Shown one piece after another: positions 57,656-64,000 of a stretch of 64,000 nt of DNA. Location: contig NZ_JAALFG010000005.1 in the NCBI RefSeq assembly GCF_011058215.1, positions 62,001 to 126,000 of the forward strand. Reading direction: 5' to 3'. Every line of letters begins with the position of its first letter. Position 1 is the stretch's first letter. This stretch comes from Devosia aurantiaca (GTDB lineage: Bacteria; Pseudomonadota; Alphaproteobacteria; Rhizobiales; Devosiaceae). The notes below the pieces were generated by a model, which was given only the letters and a program-made list of their open reading frames with translations, had not been told where the DNA came from and did no database searches. Both the position numbers and the translations under genes were made by a program.

Positions 57656-57964
57656 TTAGTCGCCTTCGTGGCCGAGAGCGATCCCGCCTTCGTTGCAGGC
57701 ATCGTAGTCGATGGTAAGAGTATCGCCGTCATCGAAAGAAGCTATCAGGCGTGTTGCGCATACACCATCAGGCAGACGCAGAGTGAAGTTCCGGTTGCCA
57801 CTGGAAGCGACCCTCTGGAAGTCAATTACTTGGCCGCCTTGTACGGCAATGCTGGTGAGGCCTGCCGAGGTCCGATTGCTGACCTCGAAGTCGTGGTCGG
57901 CGGCCACTGCCGGCGCGGCAGCAAAGAGTGAAACCGTAAGCAGTGCAGGCAGAAATCTGTTCAT
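57656..57964 (-). CDS. small secreted protein, unknown
   Basis: A 102-residue protein with a clear signal peptide (MNRFLPALLTVSLFAAAPAV, then AA-DHDF). The mature part has strand-like sequence (FEVSNRTSAGLTSIAVQGGQ) and two cysteines (GVCATRL, DACNEGG) that could pair. The family is not recognised. AGGGGCT-like bases precede ATG 57964. It is transcribed against the flanking plus-strand genes. Confidence 0.65.
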   Translation of the reverse strand: MNRFLPALLTVSLFAAAPAVAADHDFEVSNRTSAGLTSIAVQGGQVIDFQRVASSGNRNFTLRLPDGVCATRLIASFDDGDTLTIDYDACNEGGIALGHEGD

Positions 57965-58036
57965 GGGAGCCCCTCCGAGTTGATGCTCAATCGATAATAC
58001 GACCATGACAGCTCTGTCGATGCACTACCCTTCCCC

Positions 58037-58069
58037 AACACCAAGAAGCCGATCCTCAATCCGCTTTAG
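58037..58069 (+). pseudogene. remnant of a second SRAP gene 3' end
   Basis: These 33 bases read NTKKPILNPL-stop. The intact SRAP gene ends DTKKPILNPL-stop at 57131. DNA identity is high with third-position differences. So the last 11 codons of a diverged SRAP copy survive here without the rest. It overlaps the 3' end of the convergent zinc-finger gene. Confidence 0.65.
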
Positions 58070-58580
58070 GTTTTCCGACGCGAAACCGATTCTGCTCCAG
58101 CCACTTAAGACGCTCCTTCTTCGTGGAAAAGTTTGGAGGCCAGAACCCTTTCGAGTTGAGAAGCGCGATCAACGTCGCCTGATCTGTCGTCAGCGGCTCT
58201 TCGTGATGGTGACCGCCACCGGTGCCGCCGCTTCGCGATCGAGCGATAGCTTCGCCGGCTGTCTGAGGTCGCTTGACGGGGTTCTGATAAGGCACCTCTC
58301 GCCACGCCCATTTCGGGCGGCGGACTTTCAGCACGCCTTCGTCAGCAGCGTCGGGCAGGCGCGTGCCGACATACAGGAAGTCCGAGCGATTGCATCGAGA
58401 GCACGAGCGGAAGACGTCGTGCATCTTGGCTGGTGCGCCGTAGACGGTCATCAGGTCGCTGGCAAGGAAGTGGCTGGTGCGCCGGCAATGGTTGCAGCGG
58501 ACGACGATCAGCCGATTGTCCGCGGCGAGATCACCGAGGGTGATCTTCTCGACGGTGTTTCGGCTCGGCGTCATTCCCAT
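58056..58580 (-). CDS. putative zinc-binding protein, unknown
   Basis: About 174 residues from ATG 58580 (or 58574). Two CxxC pairs, RCNHCRR and SCSRCNRS, about 32 residues apart suggest one zinc site. A His/Gly-rich stretch (GGTGGGHHHEEP) lies in the middle and a basic C-terminus follows (KKERLKWLEQNRFRVGKP). The family is not named; similar genes occur in Hyphomicrobiales. The SRAP remnant overlaps its 3' end, so in an ancestor the two genes were convergent neighbours. Confidence 0.7.
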   Translation of the reverse strand: MGMTPSRNTVEKITLGDLAADNRLIVVRCNHCRRTSHFLASDLMTVYGAPAKMHDVFRSCSRCNRSDFLYVGTRLPDAADEGVLKVRRPKWAWREVPYQNPVKRPQTAGEAIARSRSGGTGGGHHHEEPLTTDQATLIALLNSKGFWPPNFSTKKERLKWLEQNRFRVGKPKAD

Positions 58581-58830
58581 GTCGGACCTCGCGGGTGGCA
58601 AGGTGCCGACTCCTACACCGTGAACAGGACAGGAACAAGCGTCAGGGGTTGGGGTATTGATCCGAAAGGGATAGAAGGTCCGTCCCGATTTCGGAGAGCG
58701 AAATGGCTGACAGCCACTCACTTCTTCGATTGCCCAATTCGTTTCAATCGTTCGGGCTTATATTGGACCTGCTATCCAAAATGAGCTTCTCCTACATCAC
58801 GAAGTCGGAGCGCTAAGCCCCGTTGTCCGA

Positions 58831-59130
58831 ATGCAATTGCGGCACCAGCATCATTTTGCCGCTGTCTCCGGCGACCGCTTGCTTGGATATCTGAGCTGGA
58901 CCGCAACTGACGCTGAAGTTGCTAGCCAATGGGCTAAGCATGACCGTCCGCTTAAGCCTATACTCAATCAGCAAATCGATGCTGCGGCTTTAACAGTAAT
59001 GGTGACAAGAAATCCTGAGCTGACCCGTCCGCTCATCCGGGCTGCTCGTGATGCGAACAAAGGAAAGCGTGTGTTTTTAAGCAGGACAATGCCGCGGGTA
59101 GCGCACCGGACAAGAAAAGGTCTGTCCTGA
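58831..59130 (+). pseudogene. possible acyltransferase-like fragment
   Basis: A 99-residue frame (MQLRHQHHFAAVSGDRLLGY, later ELTRPLIRAARDANKGKRVF). The segment RLLGYLSWTATDAEVASQWA vaguely recalls the GYxSW stretch of HlyC-type lysine acyltransferases, but the length is short and the active-site context is not clear. It may be a broken gene or an orphan. No ribosome site is seen. Confidence 0.3.
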
Positions 59131-59236
59131 ACAGATAGCAAATCCGCAACAGTAGAAAAAATACCGGCTAAGGCGAAGTAATGCCTCTGTTCGCTGCGCT
59201 TCGGTTGTGAGACACCAAATGCGTATGGGGGTCATT

Positions 59237-60108
59237 ATGAAATTCGCGAGTGTTTGCATCACGACCGTGTCACTGGCGGCTATCATGGCATCTGCGCCAG
59301 CACTCGCACAGGACCGTGGCATTTGGATCGAAGCAATTGGTGCGGTCGTCTACGGCGACAATAGTGCTGCCGAAAGCTTCATCGCTGACACGACGACCAC
59401 GGACGATTTCAGCATCAGCGATCTTGATGGTGGTTTCGGATCGCTTTATCTTGGTGTGCCGCTGAGCCCTACATGGGATGTCGCAGCGGGGGTTTCCATA
59501 ACGTCGCTATCTCCAGGTGAGGCTGAATATAGCGAACCTGGCATCGTGTTCCCCATTGTCGTGCCAGGGGCAGCGGTCAGGTTGAGAACGACCTCGACAT
59601 TCATGCATTTGATATCGAGATCGGCTACACGCCCGAGCTAGACGACAACCTGGACATTCGCTTGTTCGCCGGCGCGCGCGGTCTTCATGCAGCCAACGAC
59701 ATTTTTGTCACCGAGGATAAGCTTGGTGGTGAGTTTGACGAAAGCACCCTTATTGAAAGCAACTATTTCGGCATTGGTCCGCGCGTCGGCATGGACATTG
59801 CAAATCGCTTCGCTGACTCGCCATTCGGTATCTCGGGTTCTTTCGCTGGCGCCGTGATCTTTGGCAACTCTAGCCAGACGATCACCACCGACACTAGCGG
59901 CGGTCCCACTTCAACCGAAATCGATGACAACCGCACCGTCGTGAACCTCGAAGCCTCGATCGGACTCGATTATCACTTTACCGAGCAAGCCAGCTTCACC
60001 ATCGGGTACCGCGGCGAGCACTTCGGCAATGTAAGCAATGTTCCCGGTGGGGAGCCAGAAAGCTTCACTTCGCACGGCCCGTTCGTCAAAGCGGCGCTGT
60101 CGTTCTAG
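59237..60108 (+). CDS. outer membrane beta-barrel protein, frame broken once
   Basis: A protein of about 290 residues. The signal peptide is cut near PALA-QDRG. The mature part is strand-rich with alternating polar and aromatic residues and ends in Phe (FVKAALSF), a barrel signature; GIGPRVGMDIANRFADSPFG is typical of OmpA-like or Lpg1974-like barrels. The frame is lost after VPGAAVR; one extra T at 59582-59583 restores ENDLDIHAFDIEIGYTPELD and the join to LFAGARGLHA. The ligand is unknown. Confidence 0.8.
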
Positions 60109-60160
60109 CTTAAACGATGGTCGTCTGGATGCATTTCGGACGGCCATCTTTTTCTCTCGC

Positions 60161-60565
60161 CTAGACGGGGCCAGCGAGCAGGAAATACACGACTGCGGCA
60201 CCCCCGACGACGCCAGTAATGAACCAGCCGACGATAATGTGGAGATGTTCGCGCCTCGGCAAATCTTCGCTCCCGGTGGCGGGTGCCGACAGTCCGTACA
60301 TGCCGGCAAGAAATATCGCTGTGGCGATTAGGCCCGGTACAAAGCTGGTGGTGAGCCATTCCGGCAGATCCAGCGCGCCGGCGGTCAAGACGTAGCATCG
60401 ATGCACCAGCAGCGTCGTCCACGCCAACCAAACGGTGAGGTTAATCTTGTCGGTGCCGCTTGAGCCACCGCGGCTGATGGCGCGAAACGCGGCAGCCCGC
60501 CAGGTCCACGCCATACCAGCAGCAACGCCAAGCACAAGCGGGTCGATTAGCCACTTCTCGGTCAA
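60161..60565 (-). CDS. small membrane protein, unknown
   Basis: A 134-residue protein with about four hydrophobic segments (PLVLGVAAGMAWTWRAAAFR; TVWLAWTTLLVHRCYVLTAG; FVPGLIATAIFLAGMYGL; IIVGWFITGVVGGAAVVYFL). The overall layout recalls phage holin-like or small integral membrane proteins, but no family is recognised. It is convergent with the barrel gene. Confidence 0.65.
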   Translation of the reverse strand: MTEKWLIDPLVLGVAAGMAWTWRAAAFRAISRGGSSGTDKINLTVWLAWTTLLVHRCYVLTAGALDLPEWLTTSFVPGLIATAIFLAGMYGLSAPATGSEDLPRREHLHIIVGWFITGVVGGAAVVYFLLAGPV

Positions 60566-60724
60566 GGATTTGCGGAGCCTCCTTTAAAGACTTCGCAAAT
60601 CCACGGCACATGAAATGGCACACAGAGTGCAAGAAGCATGACCGTTTAGGTCGCGCAGAGTCGTCGCGACTTAAGTTAAGTCGATCAAGGGCGCGCTGCT
60701 GGTTTCAGATCAGCTTTTGTAAAC

Positions 60725-61723
60725 TCACTTGCCCCAAGGATCATTTTGAGGTCTCAGCCAGACATAATCGCCATGCGGAGCCTCCGAGAACATGTACCCC
60801 TTAGACAGCGGAGAGGACAATGTGATGCCCCCATCAGCGTTCACCCAAGGCTCTAATCGCCGGACCCGGAAGCCCAGTCCGGACAGAAGCACCCACAATC
60901 GCTCGGAAACGCCACGCAACTCTTCATTTTCGGTAAGTCGTGAACCTTGCCATTCTGTGATAATTCTTAGGTTTGGAGACCGCTCGATCGTGGCTTTGCC
61001 GCCCAGTAGCGCCTGAGCCTCGGCGCCCTCTATATCAAGCTGGATGAGATCAAGATCACGCCCCGCTGCTAAGTCGTCGATGGTGGTAGTCTTGACCCGG
61101 AAGGGAACCATCATCCCCTTTTCCACATCCACCTTCATGTCATCACCAGTCAACGCCTCGATGCTTCGGGCAGACCAAATCGCCTGATCTATCGAAGTTA
61201 CTGCATGGGTACTCGGACGTTTTGTTACGGCGCCGCCACCGAGAAATTGAGGATCGAACGAGAAATCCAGCGTCAAGCCGCCCTGATCCCAAAGTGCCGC
61301 GTTGAACACGTCGACTCGGTCTGGCACTCCTCCCCAGTACCTCGAAAGCTGAAGATAGGGTATAATATGCGGATTGGCGTCAACCGAAATAACCTTTCCG
61401 TTCGAGCCCACTAATTGGCCGCAAAGCACCGAATAGTAACCAAAATTCGCTCCTGCATTTAAAACACGGTTTCCGCTTTTTACCAGCTCCTGAACAAGAC
61501 GCGTTGTCCAAGGCTCGATGACGCCGTCCCTGACCAACCCCACAGCGACGTCGACATTGAAAGTGGGGATCACCAGATATCCACCCCATTCTGCTCGAAC
61601 GAGCATTCGGTCGCGCCCGAGATAAGTGTTCGCGAATACCGCTGCAGATCCTCCATTAGGTTCTGCCTGTAGATGCATTTCCTTCGAACAAAAGAGCTTT
61701 TTAAGTTGACGTAGCAACAGCAC
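60725..61723 (-). CDS. FkbM-family methyltransferase
   Basis: A 332-residue SAM-dependent methyltransferase. The SAM-binding motif is VLNAGANFGYYSVL, followed by VISVDANPHIIPYL, and the FkbM-type segment DLIQLDIEGAEAQALLGG. FkbM enzymes O-methylate sugars, often in surface glycans. It overlaps the 3' end of the Wzt-like ATPase gene by 23 bases and is the last gene of the glycan-export set. GC is lower than in the core genome. Confidence 0.88.
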   Translation of the reverse strand: MLLLRQLKKLFCSKEMHLQAEPNGGSAAVFANTYLGRDRMLVRAEWGGYLVIPTFNVDVAVGLVRDGVIEPWTTRLVQELVKSGNRVLNAGANFGYYSVLCGQLVGSNGKVISVDANPHIIPYLQLSRYWGGVPDRVDVFNAALWDQGGLTLDFSFDPQFLGGGAVTKRPSTHAVTSIDQAIWSARSIEALTGDDMKVDVEKGMMVPFRVKTTTIDDLAAGRDLDLIQLDIEGAEAQALLGGKATIERSPNLRIITEWQGSRLTENEELRGVSERLWVLLSGLGFRVRRLEPWVNADGGITLSSPLSKGYMFSEAPHGDYVWLRPQNDPWGK

Positions 61724-62416
61724 CCTCCACTAGCATTCCCATATGCATGTGCAATTTACGTTCAGTCATTTCAGCTAGTAGAGCCTCGTTGTGGGAGGCG
61801 AATATGAAGGCCTCATTGCTCTTGATAAACCTGACAAGCCGATCGTGAGCCTTGTGCTGAAAGTCCCGATCCGCAACTCCCATCCATTCGTCCAGCAACA
61901 GTATGTCGGCTGATTCAACTGTACTCATCGCAAATTGGAGGCGACTCTGCATTCCTGGAGAGTATGTGCCAACTGGCAGGTCGAAGAATGCCCCAAGCTC
62001 AGCGAAGTCCTCCACGTCCCGTACGAAATCCAGCAAGGTCATACTTCTTATTCCAAGCAAGGAATATCTCAGTCGAACGTTCTGCCGTCCGCTGAGAGCC
62101 AGAGCCGTTCCGGCGCCAATACTAAGCATTGAACGAACTGACCCCCTCACCTCCATCCGGCCAGATGCTAACGGCAACATGCCACCAATAAGCTTGAGCA
62201 GCGTGGTTTTGCCGTTGCCGTTCCCCCTACAATCCCGACACGTTCTCCACGACGAATTTCGAGAGACACATCATTCAAGGCTCTCAGGAAGATACCGGGA
62301 CCTTTTCGTATCAAGCGCGGATCCGCTCCAAGGTCCTTGTTTCGAAAACCGCGAAGAGGGATGTCGACCGTGGCGTGTATCAACCGCACAACTACATCAT
62401 CGACAGACAATTTCAT
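61701..62416 (-). CDS. polysaccharide ABC exporter ATPase (Wzt/KpsT-like), frame broken once
   Basis: About 238 residues. The N-terminus has the family-typical lead-in LRALNDVSLEIRRGERVGIV. The Walker A is damaged in the written frame (GTATAKPR); one extra G in the run at plus 62223-62227 gives GGNGNGKTTLLKLIGGML. The signature segment is TYSPGMQSRLQFA and Walker B is ILLLDEWMGV. It lacks the long carbohydrate-binding C-domain of some Wzt proteins, so it is nearer KpsT. The start is ATG 62416 in an ATGA overlap with the permease gene. Confidence 0.88.
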
Positions 62417-63240
62417 GCCACCCACCTGTAGATGACCAAATCCCGGTTCTTAGGGTAAAGCATTGCTGACAGCGCCAAGCCAAGTGCGGCCAGCGCGACT
62501 ACAACAAAATAGCTAACCAAAGGCCAGCCACCATGAAGCAAGGGCGAACGCGCTGCCTCGATAACATGGTAGAGGGGATTGAAGTTAACAATCCAGATAT
62601 GGCTATCCAGCCGCGATGGGTCCCATAGAATTGGCGTCATTAGGTAAATGGCAAAAAGCAATTGCGGAAGAAAACCGCGCAGTAAGCGGAAGCGGTCGAA
62701 GTAATAAGCAAACGGCAAAGACCAGGACAGCACCAATAGGCACAGCAACGTCACACCCAAAAAGAATCCCGGGTAGTTAGCGCCAACAAGAACATCCGGG
62801 CTAACGATCAGGATTACCAGAAACGACGCGCTGATTTTGAGGATCAAAGCAACGAGGAACTCATAACAGTTTACCAGATGCACGATATAGCCGGACACCG
62901 TGGGAAAATAGAGATAGCGTTCAACTTTATCGTTGGCGTGCGAAGAAACTGACACAAAGGTTGAAACAGCCTGCCAGAGCGAAAAGGACACTGCAAAGAA
63001 AGGGATAAAGGTGTCGACCGGCTCGTTAAACACCAAGGCCATAACACTACCTAACAGAGCAACATGCACCAACACGGAGATGAAGGGAGCAAATAGGCCT
63101 AGGCCGGAGCTTCGCCTTTGCTCCGCTACGTCGGCTAGATACAGCTGCCATGCCAAGCGTCGCTGCGTAATGAGGACCATCAAGTCGCGATGAAATGCCC
63201 GCTCCACCCATCTCCAGTCGTTACGATGCGGCGAAGTCAC
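62413..63240 (-). CDS. polysaccharide ABC exporter permease (Wzm/KpsM-like)
   Basis: A 275-residue ABC-2 type permease with about six membrane segments. Typical features are the WQLYLADVAEQRRSSGLGLF amphipathic start, LLRGFLPQLLFAIYLMTPIL and NPLYHVIEAARSPLLHG. With the ATPase it moves a lipid-linked glycan across the inner membrane. The start is GTG 63240, overlapping the glycosyltransferase stop (GTGA), so all three genes are coupled. Confidence 0.92.
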   Translation of the reverse strand: MTSPHRNDWRWVERAFHRDLMVLITQRRLAWQLYLADVAEQRRSSGLGLFAPFISVLVHVALLGSVMALVFNEPVDTFIPFFAVSFSLWQAVSTFVSVSSHANDKVERYLYFPTVSGYIVHLVNCYEFLVALILKISASFLVILIVSPDVLVGANYPGFFLGVTLLCLLVLSWSLPFAYYFDRFRLLRGFLPQLLFAIYLMTPILWDPSRLDSHIWIVNFNPLYHVIEAARSPLLHGGWPLVSYFVVVALAALGLALSAMLYPKNRDLVIYRWVA

Positions 63241-64000
63241 CGTCGGGTTTCCCCGAGCAGTGCTGCTGCTGCATCTATATAGAGCTGTGCACGACGCTCC
63301 ACATTGTGATCGTGAAGGTACATCTCTCGGGCATGTTTGCGCTCGGGCAGCTCTCCATCATGTCGCAGCAGCTTCTGAGCAAGCTCAATGTAGTTGCCGA
63401 TTTCGAAGAAGCTGATCAGCCCGGGCTGAAATCGATCCAACTCCTTGAAACAGTGGGTTCTTGAGCAATAAACCGGTTGTTGCATATCCAGCGCAAGCGC
63501 GGCTGGCCCCGAAGAGGTTTGTCCTACCTCCGCGTATGGAAGGACCACTGCATCGCAAGCTGCCATGACTTGATTGAACTCTTTATTGCCAAGAGGGCCA
63601 CAGAAATGGACACGCTCCACCAGCTTAGAGTTTCCTCTGACCGAGACGGATCTGAAGCCGTTCGACTGCGCGGCCTTGCCAATCAATTCCGCAAGTAACT
63701 TTTGAATGTAGGGTTGTTCTACAGTATGCCTTGCGACACCTTCTGGATGAAGCCCACCAACAATCAACAGATGATATTCTTCCGGAAGGTGTCGCAGGGC
63801 TTTCACCGCTGTCTCTATGCCCTTGTATTCAGATAAAAAGCCGAAGCACCCAAGAACCTTTTTGCCTTCAACCGGGTAGCGGCCATTCAACCACTGGCGG
63901 TATTTTGCACTGGCACCAAGATCGGTTCGTGCAGACTCACCGATAAAAGAAAGGGGGCCGTGATAATGGTCTCAGGTGGAATGCCAAGCAGTCCAAAATT
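63237..64000 (-). CDS. glycosyltransferase, GT4-like (5' end outside window), frame broken once
   Basis: The C-terminal half of a GT-B fold enzyme: VLGCFGFLSEYKGIETAVKA (start of the donor domain), HLLIVGG, and DAVVLPYAEVGQTSSGPAAL, which holds the nucleotide-sugar Glu region. Upstream, LGIPPETIITAPF lies in another frame; one extra T at plus 63950-63952 joins it to SFIGESARTDLGASAKYRQW. The gene runs off the right edge. It is the first visible gene of the export set. Confidence 0.85.

Noticed and set aside
52923..60724. A prophage, suggested by the small membrane protein and the nuclease
   Set aside because: No integrase, terminase, capsid, tail or lysis gene is seen.

Overview
The window looks like a chromosomal segment of an alphaproteobacterium of the order Hyphomicrobiales, most likely Devosia or a close relative. 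The evidence is high GC, codon use, MipZ and PopZ, an ExoR-like protein, the suf gene order, and the neighbourhoods tatABC-serS-surE-nlpD-yajC-secDF and valS-popZ-tolC-pcm. This assignment rests on recognised families and gene order; no search was run.

Layout. 1-2.8 kb: start of a suf Fe-S assembly operon (cysteine desulfurase, sufB running off the left edge) with a likely Irr-type iron box and a divergent hydrolase. 2.9-9.5 kb: tyrS, a very large AsmA/DUF3971 envelope protein, a Bcp-type peroxiredoxin and an M23 peptidase. 9.5-18.8 kb: prfB with the classical programmed +1 frameshift, tRNA-Arg(CCT), a yehZYXW-type osmolyte ABC operon, an ABC exporter, a Cache-type histidine kinase and a CAP-domain lipoprotein. 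18.8-25.4 kb: tusA, a DacF-type carboxypeptidase, an HxlR regulator with a palindromic operator, mipZ, two very small proteins, a PfpI protein, trmFO and an NDUFAF6-like protein. 25.6-37.3 kb, nearly all minus strand: an NDUFAF3-like protein, secDF, yajC, a DUF815 ATPase, an NlpD-like factor, surE, serS, tatC, tatB, tatA, scpB, scpA. 37.3-52.3 kb: SPOR protein, argS, dgt, erpA, xth, exoR-like, zntB-like, valS, popZ, tolC, pcm.

At 52.88 kb a tRNA-Cys gene breaks off just past its anticodon loop. From there to about 60.7 kb the content is accessory: secreted nuclease, DUF2442 protein, a FixJ-like regulator without the phospho-acceptor Asp, a PAS-LuxR regulator, an SRAP/YedK protein, small zinc-ribbon proteins, a beta-barrel protein, a small membrane protein and several orphans. 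From 60.7 kb to the right edge lies a lower-GC surface-glycan export cluster (FkbM methyltransferase, Wzt-like ATPase, Wzm-like permease, glycosyltransferase).

Important caveat: at least 17 genes, many of them essential (valS, secDF, scpA, scpB, trmFO, tolC, erpA, tatB), are broken by single-base indels, nearly all deletions in short homopolymer runs. This looks like a base-calling or consensus artefact, not gene decay. I give such genes their full extent and state where the frame breaks. The only frameshift that looks biological is the one in prfB.
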